From Bog-473 sp052148295 (GTDB lineage Bacteria > Actinomycetota > Acidimicrobiia > Acidimicrobiales > RAAP-2): a DNA stretch of 45,071 bases. Numbering within the stretch: position 1 is the stretch's first letter; each line of letters opens with the position of its first letter. Shown here one piece after another: positions 23,056-31,729 of this stretch. A program made the translations under genes and the position numbers. Below the pieces are notes generated by a model that saw only the letters and a program-made list of their open reading frames with translations, was not told where the DNA came from and made no database searches. The stretch spans positions 1-45,071 of the forward strand of contig JBKQIP010000240.1 of the NCBI GenBank assembly GCA_052148295.1. Direction: 5' to 3'.

Positions 23056-23099
23056 ATAATGAGGGTTCCATCCCTGGTCACAGCCGTTCGGAGCTGCCA

Positions 23100-24776
23100 A
23101 TGGCTCAACCTGACACGATCGCCCAAGCCGTGCGGAACCGGGCCGCCGACACCTCGCCCGGCCTCGTCGCCGGAGACCTGTCGCTCCGTCACGCCGACGT
23201 GGTCACCCGAGCCGCACAGCGGGCCGCCTGGCTGCGCGCCCACCGGGCGCCGGGTCCGTTCCATGTCGCCGTCCTGCTGGACAACGTGCCCGAGTTCGTC
23301 TACTGGCTCGAGGCGACCGCGCTGGCCGGCGCCGTCCTGGTGGGGGCCAATCCCACCCACCGCGGCGACGAGCTGGCCCGCGACCTCGCCCACACCGAGT
23401 GTCAGCTCCTGGTCACCGACGACCGCCTCCTGCCCCTGCTCGACGGGGTGGACCTCGGTGGAGCCCTCGGCACGGTCGGCGCCGAGAGTGAGCGGGTCCT
23501 GGTGACGTCGACGTCGATGGCCCCTTCGCGGCTCGAGGCCTACCACGGGGCGACGGAGGCCGACGTCAGCGACCCGTCCATCACGCCCGAGTCGCTGGGC
23601 TACCTGCTCTTCACCTCCGGGACCTCGGGCGCACCCAAGGCCTGCCGGCGCACGCAGGGCCGCATGGCGCGGATCGGTGCGGTGGTGGCGCAGATGTTCA
23701 CGCTCGGGCCCGCGGACGTCTGCTACCTGTCCATGCCCCTGTTCCACTCCAACGGGCTCATGGCGGGGTGGTGTCCGGCACTCATGGCGGGGTCCACCTT
23801 CGCCCTCCCCTCGTCCGGGCGCTTCTCGGCGTCGGGCTTCCTCCCCGACATCCGGGCCACGGGCGCCACCTACTTCAACTACGTCGGCAAGCCCCTGGCC
23901 TACGTCCTGGCCACGCCCGCACGACCGGACGATGCCGACAATTCGCTCAGGCGCGCCTTCGGCAACGAAGGCTCGGCCGACGACGTGGTCCGCTTCGCCG
24001 AGCGCTTCGGCTTGGCGGTGACCGATGGCTACGGGTCGACCGAGGGTGGCGCCGCCGTGTCGCGCACCCCCGACACCCCGGCCGGGGCCCTCGGACCGGC
24101 CCCGGAGGGAACGGTGGTCCTCGACACGGTCACGGGGGTCGAATGCCCCCGGGCGCAGTTCGACGAGCGGGGACGGCTGCTCAATGCCGAAGCCGCCATC
24201 GGGGAGATCGTGTCCACGACGGGCGGTGCGGGCTTCGAGGGCTACTGGCACAACGAGGAGGCCGAGCGGGCCCGGCTGCGCCACGGGTGGTACTGGTCGG
24301 GGGATCTGGCCTACCGCGACGTCGCGGGCTTCGTCTATTTCGCCGGACGGGACCACGACTGGCTGCGGGTCGACGGGGAGAACTTCGCCTCCGCCCCCAT
24401 CGAGCGCATCCTGCAGCGCCATCCCGACATCGCGCTGGCCGCCGTCTACGCGGTGCCCGATCCTGTCGTCGGTGACCAGGTCATGGCCGCCGTCCAGCTC
24501 CGGCCCGGGGTGAGGGCGCTCGACGCCGCGGCGTGGGCCGACTTCCTGGCGGCCCAGCCCGACCTGGGGGCCAAGTGGGCGCCCCGTTTCGTGCGCATGA
24601 CGGCAGCCCTCCCGGTCACCGCCACGCACAAGGTACTCAAGCGACCACTGCGGTCCGAGCGCTGGAACTGTGCCGATCCGGTGCTCTGGCAACCCTCGAG
24701 GGGGTCCCCCTACAAGCTGCTCGGTGACGCCGATGCCGCCCGGTTGGAGCGGGCCGTGGGCGATCGGGTGCTCTGA
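23100..24776 (+). CDS. fadD17: FadD17-like acyl-CoA synthetase
   Basis: ANL-superfamily acyl-CoA ligase, 558 residues. AMP-binding motif LFTSGTSGAPKAC at residues 170-182; then YLSMPLFHSNGLMAGW, FSASGFLPDIRATGATYFNYVGKPLAYVLATP, FGNEGSADDVVRF, DGYGSTEGG, SGDLAYRDVAGFVYFAGR, RVDGENFASAPIERIL and THKVLKR. This is the pattern of M. tuberculosis FadD17 (Rv3506), a KstR-regulated ligase next to fadE26-fadE27. ATG at 23100 with GGAG six bases upstream. A methyltransferase gene follows after two bases. Placing it in sterol side-chain breakdown rests on homology and on the operator upstream. Confidence 0.86.
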   Translation: MAQPDTIAQAVRNRAADTSPGLVAGDLSLRHADVVTRAAQRAAWLRAHRAPGPFHVAVLLDNVPEFVYWLEATALAGAVLVGANPTHRGDELARDLAHTECQLLVTDDRLLPLLDGVDLGGALGTVGAESERVLVTSTSMAPSRLEAYHGATEADVSDPSITPESLGYLLFTSGTSGAPKACRRTQGRMARIGAVVAQMFTLGPADVCYLSMPLFHSNGLMAGWCPALMAGSTFALPSSGRFSASGFLPDIRATGATYFNYVGKPLAYVLATPARPDDADNSLRRAFGNEGSADDVVRFAERFGLAVTDGYGSTEGGAAVSRTPDTPAGALGPAPEGTVVLDTVTGVECPRAQFDERGRLLNAEAAIGEIVSTTGGAGFEGYWHNEEAERARLRHGWYWSGDLAYRDVAGFVYFAGRDHDWLRVDGENFASAPIERILQRHPDIALAAVYAVPDPVVGDQVMAAVQLRPGVRALDAAAWADFLAAQPDLGAKWAPRFVRMTAALPVTATHKVLKRPLRSERWNCADPVLWQPSRGSPYKLLGDADAARLERAVGDRVL

Positions 24777-24778
24777 CG

Positions 24779-25522
24779 GTGGCGCGGCAGCGCTACGACA
24801 CCATCGGGTGCGGCTACTCGCGGTACCGCCGGCCCGATCCCCGCATCGCCGCCCAGATCTGGGCCGCCATCGGAGACGCCGCACGCATCGTCAACGTGGG
24901 CGCTGGGACCGGGTCCTACGAGGTCGACGGTCGGCCCATCGTCGCCGTCGAGCCCTCCCCGGTCATGGTGGGCCAGCGCGACCCGGCCGGTGCACCGGTG
25001 GTGCGGGCCGCCGCCGAGGACCTCCCGTTCCCCGATCGCTTGTTCGACGTCGCCCTGGCCACCCTCACCGTGCATCACTGGGCCGACCCGCGCGCCGGCC
25101 TCGCCGAGCTGCGCCGGGTGGCCCGTCGCCAGGTCGTCCTGACCTTCGACCGCGCCGCGCACGACCGGTCCTGGATCTTCGCCGAGTACGTGCCCGCGGC
25201 GCTCGCGTTGGCCGACGCGGCACCGATGGACATGGTGATCGACGCGCTCGGGACGGCGCGGGTCGAGGTCGTTCCGGTTGCGGCCGACTGCACCGATGGT
25301 TTCGCCCTCGCCTTCTGGAAGCGTCCGGAGCAGTTCCTCTCACCGTCGGTGCGAGCCGGCATCTCCGCCTTCGCCCGGCTCGACCCGGCCCAGGTCGAAC
25401 CGGGGATGGCCCGCCTCCGACGCGATCTGGCCAGCGGAGCGTGGCACGACCGCCATGCCGACCTGCTCGCCCTCGACTCGATCGACGCCGGGCTGCGCCT
25501 GGTCACCGCCGGGGAGGACTGA
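24779..25522 (+). CDS. Class I SAM-dependent methyltransferase
   Basis: Small-molecule type methyltransferase, 247 residues. SAM-binding motif I IVNVGAGTGSYE at about residues 37-48, the acidic loop VAVEPSPVMV, and motif with AAAEDLPFPDRLFDVALATLTVHHWADP. The C-terminal part (from about residue 120) is the substrate region and has no recognisable signature. GTG at 24779, two bases after the FadD17-like stop, implies co-transcription. What it methylates cannot be told. Confidence 0.82.
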   Translation: MARQRYDTIGCGYSRYRRPDPRIAAQIWAAIGDAARIVNVGAGTGSYEVDGRPIVAVEPSPVMVGQRDPAGAPVVRAAAEDLPFPDRLFDVALATLTVHHWADPRAGLAELRRVARRQVVLTFDRAAHDRSWIFAEYVPAALALADAAPMDMVIDALGTARVEVVPVAADCTDGFALAFWKRPEQFLSPSVRAGISAFARLDPAQVEPGMARLRRDLASGAWHDRHADLLALDSIDAGLRLVTAGED

Positions 25523-25775
25523 CCCGGTCCGCCTGCGCCGGGGGCCGGGGGCCGAGGAGCAACTCGCCGGTGTCCCCGGGGCCGGCCCGCCGACACGCGA
25601 TGCCGGATGCATCTGCCCCGAGCGGCCGGCGGCCCACTTGTCGGCCGGCGGCCCACTTGTAGTGTCTGGGCGAGCGGTGACGAGCGATGGCGGTCGGTGA
25701 CGGTCGGCGACGGTCGGTGACGTGCCGGTTTCGGAGGCGCCGCCGGTGTCGTGGTGACTGGGACGAGGAGGCAAC
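25523..25775. other. Gap with short duplications upstream of ABM monooxygenase gene
   Basis: Contains a 19-bp tandem duplication (CGGCCGGCGGCCCACTTGT at 25623 and 25642) followed by GGTCGGTGAC-type repeats at about 25690-25722. A promoter for the next gene may lie near 25655-25670 (ACTTGTAGTGT), but it is not convincing. Confidence 0.55.
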
Positions 25776-26075
25776 ATGGTCATTGTCGGAGGGTCATTCG
25801 AGGTCGAGCCGGACCGGCGCGAGGAATTCCTGGCCGGTCGCCTCGACGCGATGCGCGCCTCGAGGGCGGAGACCGGGTGTCTCGAGTACGCCATGAGCGC
25901 CGACCCGGTCGAACCGAGCCGGGTCCTGCTCTTCGAGCGCTGGGCCAGCCAGGAGGACCTCGATGCGCATCTCGCCGCTCTGGCCACGAGCTCGGGCTCG
26001 TCGGGCCGCGTCAACCCCATCTCGGCCTCCATCGCCGTCTACGACGTGGCGGGCGAGAGGCAGCTGGGCGGATGA
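25776..26075 (+). CDS. Antibiotic biosynthesis monooxygenase (ABM) domain protein
   Basis: A 99-residue ferredoxin-like alpha/beta barrel protein; relatives include YgiN quinol monooxygenase and heme-degrading or polyketide-oxidising ABM proteins. Pattern: VGGSFEVEPDRREEFLAGRL, SRAETGCLEYAMSADP, RVLLFERWASQEDLDAHLA. A strong GAGGAGG ribosome-binding site lies before ATG 25776. It converges on ltp2. No substrate can be assigned. Confidence 0.83.
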   Translation: MVIVGGSFEVEPDRREEFLAGRLDAMRASRAETGCLEYAMSADPVEPSRVLLFERWASQEDLDAHLAALATSSGSSGRVNPISASIAVYDVAGERQLGG

Positions 26076-26090
26076 GGCGCGTGAGTGCTC

Positions 26091-26135
26091 GACGGGGCGG
26101 GTCGCGACGGGGCGGGTCGCGACGGGGCCGGCGCG
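26091..26135. repeat. 15-bp tandem repeat between ABM gene and ltp2
   Basis: GACGGGGCGGGTCGC at 26091 and 26106, diverged third copy at 26121-26135, in the convergent gap 26076-26185. Confidence 0.85.
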
Positions 26136-26185
26136 ACCGGGCCTGAGGTCGGCGATCCCCCGGGCCTGCACGCCGGAGGGGGGGC

Positions 26186-27367
26186 TCAGCGGTCGATGCC
26201 CAGGACGAGACCGCTGGTGGGAACGCCCGTCCCGGCGGTGACCACGACGTGCTCGGTGCCGGGGACCTGATTGACCGATGTGCCGCGAATCAGGCGGACG
26301 CCCTCGGCGATGCCGTTCATCCCATGGAGATAGGCCTCGCCGAGCTGCCCGCCATGGGTGTTGATCGGGAGCTCGCCCCCGAGCTCGATGCGACCGTCCC
26401 GGACGAAATCCTTGGCCTCCCCATTGGCGCAGAAGCCGAGCTCCTCGTGTTGGTAGTGGACGAAGGGGGTGAAGTGGACATAGAGGATGGCGGCCTGCTT
26501 GTCCTCGGGCCCCAGGCCCGACGTCTCCCAGAGCTGGTGGGCCACCACCGCCATTTCGGGCAGCCCGAGCAGATCGTCGCGGTAGTAGCTGGTCATCATG
26601 TCCTGCCCGGCGCCCGAGCCCTGCACGGCGGCCCGGATGACAGCCGGGGTGCTCGGGAGGTCACGAGCCCGCTCGAGTGAGGTCACCACCAGCGCCTGGC
26701 CCCCGTCGGTCTCCTGGCAGCAGTCGAGCAGGTGCAGCGGTTCGACGATGAAACGGCTCTGCTGGTGATCGGCCAACGTGATGGGCTGCTCGAAGAACCA
26801 TGCCTTGGGGTTGGTGGCCGCGTGGCGGCGGTCGGCCACGGCCACTCGGCCCAGATCCTCGCTGGTGGCGCCGTTCACGTGCAGGTAGCGCTGGGCGGCC
26901 ATGGCCACCCAGCTGGCCGGCGTGAGCAGCCCCACCGGCAGGTAGGAGGCCAGCTGGGCGCTCTCGGCGGTGGGGACCGGTGCCCGTCCCTGGACGCCGG
27001 CACCGAAACGCGACCCGGACCGTTCGTTGAAGGCGCGGTAGCAGACGACCACATCGGCCACCCCGCCGGCCACGGCCAGCGCGGCCTGTTGGACCGTGGC
27101 GCAGGCGGCGCCGCCGCCATAGTGGATCCGGCTGAAGAACGTGAGGTCGCCCATGCCCAGGCTGCGGGCGATGTCGATCTCGGGATTGGTGTCGGCGCTG
27201 AAGGTGACCATGCCCCCGACCTCGGCCGGGGTGATCCCGGCATCCCGCAGCGCCAGGTCCACGGCCTCGGCGGCCAGGCGCAACTCGGAGCGTCCGGACT
27301 TCTTGGAGAACTCGGTGGCCCCGATCCCGGCGATGGCGACCTCGCCGGCGAAGCGGTGCGGGCTCAC
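26186..27367 (-). CDS. ltp2: Ltp2-like steroid side-chain aldolase (thiolase superfamily)
   Basis: Retro-aldol cleavage of the hydrated three-carbon (propionyl) steroid side chain, the step after ChsH1-ChsH2 in cholesterol catabolism. 393 residues of the thiolase-like lipid-transfer-protein family: VAIAGIGATEFSKKSGR, FSRIHYGGGAACATVQQAALAVAGG, LLDCCQETDGGQALVV, ILYVHFTPFVHYQHEELGFCANGEAKDFV and NTHGGQLGEAYLHGMNG. The active-site Cys of true thiolases is not at its usual place (GGGAACATVQQA). Candidate catalytic tyrosines are Tyr296 and Tyr346. GTG 27367 overlaps the chsH1 stop (GTGA). Last gene of the five-gene operon; Rv3540c is the model. Confidence 0.9.
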   Translation of the reverse strand: MSPHRFAGEVAIAGIGATEFSKKSGRSELRLAAEAVDLALRDAGITPAEVGGMVTFSADTNPEIDIARSLGMGDLTFFSRIHYGGGAACATVQQAALAVAGGVADVVVCYRAFNERSGSRFGAGVQGRAPVPTAESAQLASYLPVGLLTPASWVAMAAQRYLHVNGATSEDLGRVAVADRRHAATNPKAWFFEQPITLADHQQSRFIVEPLHLLDCCQETDGGQALVVTSLERARDLPSTPAVIRAAVQGSGAGQDMMTSYYRDDLLGLPEMAVVAHQLWETSGLGPEDKQAAILYVHFTPFVHYQHEELGFCANGEAKDFVRDGRIELGGELPINTHGGQLGEAYLHGMNGIAEGVRLIRGTSVNQVPGTEHVVVTAGTGVPTSGLVLGIDR

Positions 27368-27885
27368 GTCTCACCCGCCTGGTCGGTGGAGCCCATGGAG
27401 CCCCTGGGGCCCGTGGGGCCCGTGGGGAACGACACGATGACCGTGCCGGTGACGTGGTCACCGAGTTGGTTGGCCCCGCGGATGGTCACCGTGACCGACC
27501 CGCGCGCTCCGTCCTCGGCCACCGCTCCCTTGTCCGTCACCGATCCGGTGAAGGTCATGGTGTCGCCGGGGTAGTTGGGGGCACCCAGCCGGATGTTCAC
27601 CTCGGTGATCAGGCCGCCGGGTCCTGACCAGTCGGTGACGTAGCGACCGACCAGCCCGTTGGTGGTCAAGATGTTCATGAAGATGTCCTCCGAGCCGCGC
27701 GCGGCGGCGAGCTCGCCGTCGTGGTGCACGTCCTGGAAGTCACGACTGGCCAGGGCGCCGGACACGATCAGGGTGCGGGTGATCGGCAGGACCAGCGGGG
27801 GCAGCTCGTCGCCCACGCTGACGTCGGAGAAGGTGCGTGCGTCGGGTGCGCCGGGTGCGCCGGGTGCGTCGGGCGCGGTGGTCAC
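27364..27885 (-). CDS. chsH1: ChsH1-like MaoC enoyl-CoA hydratase subunit
   Basis: Hot-dog-fold hydratase subunit that, with ChsH2, hydrates the unsaturated steroid-propionyl-CoA made by ChsE1-ChsE2. 173 residues from GTG 27885, which overlaps the chsE1 stop by four bases. Hydratase motif ASRDFQDVHHD carries Asp49 and His54, with the five-residue spacing expected for the R-hydratase Asp/His pair; LGAPNYPGDTMTFTGSV is the hot-dog strand. The N-terminus (APGAPGAPDA) and C-terminus (GPTGPRGS) carry 9-bp repeats and make it longer than the ~130-residue mycobacterial protein Rv3541c. The longer frame upstream to 28809 is overlap with chsE1 and not used. Confidence 0.87.
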   Translation of the reverse strand: MTTAPDAPGAPGAPDARTFSDVSVGDELPPLVLPITRTLIVSGALASRDFQDVHHDGELAAARGSEDIFMNILTTNGLVGRYVTDWSGPGGLITEVNIRLGAPNYPGDTMTFTGSVTDKGAVAEDGARGSVTVTIRGANQLGDHVTGTVIVSFPTGPTGPRGSMGSTDQAGET

Positions 27886-29021
27886 GGCGTGGCCTCGGCC
27901 AACGCCTGCGCCGCCAGGCCGGCGCCGATGCGGGACAGCTGCAGGCTCGGACCGCCCAGCAGGAGCTCGATCTGCTTGCCCCACAGGAAGTAACGGTGAA
28001 TGGGGTACGAGACGTCGGCCCCCACGCCGCCGTGGAGGTGCTGGGTGGCGTGGACCGTGCGCTGGCCGCGCTCGGAGGCCTGCCACTTGGCCACGGCGAC
28101 GGCATCGGTGGCGTCCCGGCCCGAATCGAAGAGCCAGGTGGCCTTCCACAAGGTGACCCGCATGGCCTCGATGTCGATGGCGGCGTCGGCGGCGCGCAGC
28201 AACGTGCCCTGGAAGCTGCTCAGCGGGCGCCCGAACTGGGTTCTCTGGTTGAGGTAGGTGGCGGTCTGGCGCAGCGCCGACTCGCAGACGCCCACCTGGA
28301 GCGCGCAGAGCCCGGCCGTGGCGGCCTGCCGCAGGATCTCGAGCGCTTCCCGGCCCGGGCCCGGGCCGGCCAGGATCTCGTCGGCGGGGACGGCCACCTC
28401 GCTCAGGTGCAGGTGCGGGTGGACCTCCCGGTTGGTGGTCACGGCACGCTCGAGCGCGGCGCCCGGGCTCTGCGGATCGACCAGCGCCACGATGATCTCG
28501 CCGTCGGTGGTCCGAGCCGGGACCACGATGCGCTGAGCCAGATGGGCCTGGGGCACGGCGAGCTCGGTTCCGTTGAGGACCCAACCGCTGCCCGCCGCCG
28601 CGGCGGCGACCGGGGGCACACCGTGGGTGCTCGCCGCGGTGCCGCTCAACGCGGCGGTCAGCATGACGTCGCCGGCCACCACACCGGGGAGCCAGCGCTG
28701 CTGCTGGTCGGGTGAACCGAACCGGGCCAGCGGGAGGGCGCCGAGCACCAGGGTGGCCCACAGGGGGACGGGCGCCACCACACTGCCCTGGGCTTGCAGC
28801 ACCAGGCACAGCTCGGTCAACCCGTGGCCGGCTCCGCCGTAGCGCTCGGGCACGGGCAGCCCGAGGAGGTCGGCGGCGGCCAGCGCGGCCCAGAGCTCAC
28901 GGTCGACCACGTCGTCGGATCGCTCCACCGCGGCGACCCGTTCGGGATCGACCAGGCCCGAGAACAGCCCGGTGGCCGCTTCGGACACGGCCGATTGCTC
29001 CTCGGTGAAGGCGAAGTCCAT
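27882..29021 (-). CDS. chsE1: ChsE1/FadE28-like acyl-CoA dehydrogenase subunit
   Basis: One half of the alpha2beta2 steroid-propionyl-CoA dehydrogenase. 379 residues: MDFAFTEEQSAV, LLGLPVPERYGGAGHGLTELCLV, VMLTAALSGTA, YLNQRTQFGRPLSSFQGTLLRAADAAIDIEAMRVTLWKA, HLHGGVGADVSYPIHRYFLWGKQIELLLGGPS. The VPERxGG, QFGKPLSTFQ-like and HLHGGxGxDVxYPxHRY segments match FadE28 (Rv3544c). The FAD/substrate middle region is degenerate, as expected for a subunit working with ChsE2. ATG 29021 shares one base with the chsH2 stop (TGATG). Here chsH2 lies between the two dehydrogenase genes, unlike in M. tuberculosis. Confidence 0.87.
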   Translation of the reverse strand: MDFAFTEEQSAVSEAATGLFSGLVDPERVAAVERSDDVVDRELWAALAAADLLGLPVPERYGGAGHGLTELCLVLQAQGSVVAPVPLWATLVLGALPLARFGSPDQQQRWLPGVVAGDVMLTAALSGTAASTHGVPPVAAAAAGSGWVLNGTELAVPQAHLAQRIVVPARTTDGEIIVALVDPQSPGAALERAVTTNREVHPHLHLSEVAVPADEILAGPGPGREALEILRQAATAGLCALQVGVCESALRQTATYLNQRTQFGRPLSSFQGTLLRAADAAIDIEAMRVTLWKATWLFDSGRDATDAVAVAKWQASERGQRTVHATQHLHGGVGADVSYPIHRYFLWGKQIELLLGGPSLQLSRIGAGLAAQALAEATP

Positions 29022-30088
29022 CAGGCCGCGCCCGTCTCTGGTGGGACCGCGGGCCCGAACACGGGCAACGAGAGCTCCTCGTCGTAGTCCACGAATCGAG
29101 CCTCGAGGGCCAGTCCGATCCGCAGCTCACGATGGTCGACCCCGTCGATGTTGGCCACCACGCGGGTACCCTCCTCGAGCTCCACCAGGCCAATGGCCAG
29201 CGGGTACTCGAACGCCGGCACCTGGGGGTAGTGCACCACCACGAAGGAGTAGAGCGTGCCTCGACCGCTCGCCGCAACGGTGTCCCAGTCGAAGGATCGA
29301 CAGGTGCCACACGCCGGCAGGGGTGGGTGGCGCAGCGTGCCGCACGAGGTGCAGCGCTGGATGAGGAGCTCGTGCGCCCGGGCTCCCTCGAACCAGAAGG
29401 CGTTGTCCTGGGTCTGGGCCGGTCGAGGGCGGGCCGGTCGCCCTGGCGCGGCGGGCGTCCGGGCGGACGGCAGGTACTTGAGGATGCGGAAGCGCATGAC
29501 GGCCACCCGCTCGCCCCGCTCGGCCAGGGCCGCCACGTCGTCGGGACCGGGTTCCGCGGGGACGTCGGCATCGGGCACGGCGATGAAGTCACTACGGGTG
29601 GTGACGAAGCGACCGGTGCCCAGGCCGGTGCGCTTGGGGTCGGAGAGGTCCTCGAGCACCGTGCGGGCCAGCAGGCGGTCACCGATGACCAGCGGGCGAC
29701 CGTAGCGCTGCTCGCTGTTGGTGGCCACCACCGAGGTCATCCCCTCGAGGTCCATCAGGTGCAGCATGGTGCCGTGGACGCCGCTGTCGGGGTCCTGGCC
29801 CGCCCGTCGCCGTTGCTCGACCAGCTGGGTGGCCCGCAGGCCGCGCATGATCCACGCCTGGAGCATGGTGGGGGGGGCGATCATCCCGTCGTAGCCGTGG
29901 GCCCGGGCCGCCGCGTCGGAGACGTAGAGCGGGTTGGTGTCCCCCATGGCCTCGACCCAGTGCCGGATCATCGGCGCGTTCACGGCGTGGGGGGAGAGCT
30001 GGAGCGGGCCGGTGTCCTGGCCGATCAGCTCCTTCAGCTCCGCTCCGTGGTCGGGGAAGGGCTCCAGCTCCTCGAAGCGCTCGGTCAT
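29021..30088 (-). CDS. chsH2: ChsH2-like fused MaoC hydratase and DUF35 zinc-ribbon/OB protein
   Basis: Two-domain partner of ChsH1 and of Ltp2. Residues ~15-210 are a hot-dog (FAS1-like dehydratase) domain: LSPHAVNAPMIRHWVEAMGDTNPLYVSD and MIAPPTMLQAWIM. Residues ~228-355 are DUF35: zinc-ribbon cysteines Cys246, Cys249, Cys260 and Cys263 (CTSCG...CGTC), then an OB fold (GTLYSFVVVHYPQVPAFEYPLAIGLVELEEGTRVVAN). This fusion is the hallmark of ChsH2 (Rv3542c), whose DUF35 part binds the aldolase Ltp2. ATG 30088 overlaps the chsE2 stop by four bases. Confidence 0.9.
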   Translation of the reverse strand: MTERFEELEPFPDHGAELKELIGQDTGPLQLSPHAVNAPMIRHWVEAMGDTNPLYVSDAAARAHGYDGMIAPPTMLQAWIMRGLRATQLVEQRRRAGQDPDSGVHGTMLHLMDLEGMTSVVATNSEQRYGRPLVIGDRLLARTVLEDLSDPKRTGLGTGRFVTTRSDFIAVPDADVPAEPGPDDVAALAERGERVAVMRFRILKYLPSARTPAAPGRPARPRPAQTQDNAFWFEGARAHELLIQRCTSCGTLRHPPLPACGTCRSFDWDTVAASGRGTLYSFVVVHYPQVPAFEYPLAIGLVELEEGTRVVANIDGVDHRELRIGLALEARFVDYDEELSLPVFGPAVPPETGAA

Positions 30089-31263
30089 CGCGCGCCCCGT
30101 CGCATGCCCAGGCCCGACGTGGCCACGATCTCACGCTGGACCTCGTTGACGCCGCCACCGAAGGTGTTCACCTGGGCCTGCCGGCCCAGTGCTTCGAGAC
30201 GGCCGCGCAGCAGGGCGCCGGGAGAGCCGGGAACGAGGTACCCCGCCGCACCGATGACCCCGGCCAGGAGGCGGCAGACCTCAAGCGTGCGCTCGGTCCC
30301 GAACACCTTGATCGACGACGACTCCGCCGCCGTGAGCTCGTCCTCGGCCACGTGGACCGCCATGCGCCAGTTGAGCAGCCACATCGCCTCGAGCTCGGCG
30401 TGGCATCGGGCCAGGTCCATCTGGACCCAGGCCTGCTCGATGAGGGCGTGGTCGTCGGCGGTGCGCTGGCGCGCCGCCCACCGCACCACCCCTTCGTACA
30501 TGGAGATGGCCAGCCCGCTCCACGCCGCCAACCCCACCCGCTCGTGGTTGAGCTGGGTGGTGATCATCCGCCAGCCCTCGTTCTCCTCCCCCACTCGCAT
30601 GTCCACGGCGACCCGGACGTTCTCGTAGTAGGTGGCGGTGGTGGTCAGCCCGCCGACCGTGTAGATCATCGACCATTCGAACCCGGGAGCGGTGGTGGGC
30701 ACGCACAGGATGGAGATGCCCTTGTGCTTGGGCACGTCGGGATCGGTGCGCACGGCCAGCCAGATGTAGTCGGCTTGGTTGGCCCCGCTGGTGAAGACCT
30801 TGGCGCCGTTGACGACGTACTGCTCGCCGTCTCGCTCGGCTCGCGTCTTCAAGGAAGCCAGGTCGGTGCCGGCTTCGGGCTCGGTGTAGCCGATGGCGAA
30901 GTTCAGCTCGCCGGCGAGGATCTTGGGGAGGAAGAACGACTTCTGAACCTCGGTGCCGTAGCGCATGATGGTCGGGCCGACGGTGTTGATGGTGACGAAG
31001 GGAAACGGTGCCCCGGCCCGCCGGGTCTCGTCGAAGAAGATGAACTGGTCGGTGGCCGGCCGACCCTGCCCGCCGAACTCGGTCGGCCAGCCGATGCCGA
31101 GCCAGCCGTCCTTGCCCACCTGGCGCACCACCTGGCCCCAGGCATCGCCGCCCTCACCGCCCTCGACCAGGCCCGACCGGACCTCGTCGGTCAACAACGC
31201 CGCGTAGTACCGACGCAGCTCAGCGCGCAGCTGCTGCTGTGCGGGACTCTCTTCGAGGAACAT
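30085..31263 (-). CDS. chsE2: ChsE2/FadE29-like acyl-CoA dehydrogenase subunit
   Basis: Partner of ChsE1 in dehydrogenating the steroid propionyl-CoA. 392 residues: QLRAELRRYYAALL, GKDGWLGIGWPTEFGGQGRP, FVTINTVGPTIMRYGTEVQKSFFLPKILAGELNFAIGYTEPEAGTDLASLKT, VVNGAKVFTSGANQADYIWLAVRTDP, STTTATYYENVRV-like region, VNTFGGGVNEVQREIVA. These match FadE29 (Rv3543c) closely. Start at ATG 31263, with GAGGGTG six bases upstream; the GTG at 31272 is less likely. First gene of chsE2-chsH2-chsE1-chsH1-ltp2, divergent from cyp125 with KstR-like sites between. Confidence 0.88.
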   Translation of the reverse strand: MFLEESPAQQQLRAELRRYYAALLTDEVRSGLVEGGEGGDAWGQVVRQVGKDGWLGIGWPTEFGGQGRPATDQFIFFDETRRAGAPFPFVTINTVGPTIMRYGTEVQKSFFLPKILAGELNFAIGYTEPEAGTDLASLKTRAERDGEQYVVNGAKVFTSGANQADYIWLAVRTDPDVPKHKGISILCVPTTAPGFEWSMIYTVGGLTTTATYYENVRVAVDMRVGEENEGWRMITTQLNHERVGLAAWSGLAISMYEGVVRWAARQRTADDHALIEQAWVQMDLARCHAELEAMWLLNWRMAVHVAEDELTAAESSSIKVFGTERTLEVCRLLAGVIGAAGYLVPGSPGALLRGRLEALGRQAQVNTFGGGVNEVQREIVATSGLGMRRGAR

Positions 31264-31340
31264 GGGGCACACCCTCGGCGGTGGATTCTCGGCGGACGAC
31301 TCGGCGGTCCCTGCAGGTCAGGGCCGCTCCGGCGCAAAAC

Positions 31341-31354
31341 TGTAACAGGTTCTC
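31341..31354. promoter_or_regulatory. KstR-like operator before chsE2 operon
   Basis: TGTAACAGGTTCTC: core AACnnGTT intact, last outer base C instead of A. 78 bases upstream of the chsE2 start. Confidence 0.55.
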
Positions 31355-31656
31355 ATTGTTCCTCCCGGGGCCGGTCGGGTGGTCCGCCGGGACCCTCTGG
31401 GCGCCACGCCGCTCCCCCGGCCTGACCCGATCGCCCGCGTCCGGCACCTCGATGGTCGGAGCAGACGACGGCCTCGACCTCCCGCGGCGCGGGAGTGGGA
31501 GAGCACGGATCGGGAGTGCGGAAGGACCTACCCGGAGCCGTATCCAGCGCGGCCGCCCGGACGTCGGTCACCATTCACCACACCCCGCCCCGCTGCCACC
31601 CCGACCGCGGCGCCCTTCCTCCCCGGCCCGGTCGCGCACGCTGTGCCTATGATCAC

Positions 31657-31670
31657 TGACACACGTTCTA
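31657..31670. promoter_or_regulatory. KstR-like half-degenerate operator before cyp125
   Basis: TGACACACGTTCTA: one mismatch in the core (CAC for AAC), outer T and A kept. 59 bases upstream of the cyp125 ATG. Confidence 0.4.
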
Positions 31671-31729
31671 GAAATCGCCTCTCCGGGGGGGCAGGCGCCC
31701 CGCCGGCGGGGCCGGCCGAAAGGGGGACC

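Larger units (their letters stand above)
31264..31729. other. Divergent promoter region between chsE2 operon and cyp125
   Basis: No gene is supported. It carries two KstR-like palindromes, at 31341-31354 nearer the operon and at 31657-31670 nearer cyp125, each in a locally A+T-richer patch. The segment 31375-31640 is G+C-rich and open in several frames but shows no protein family; these frames look like composition artefacts. Confidence 0.7.

Noticed and set aside
31379..31729. A longer cyp125 starting at 31379
   Set aside because: The extra region has no P450 similarity, and a good Shine-Dalgarno sequence precedes the ATG at 31730.
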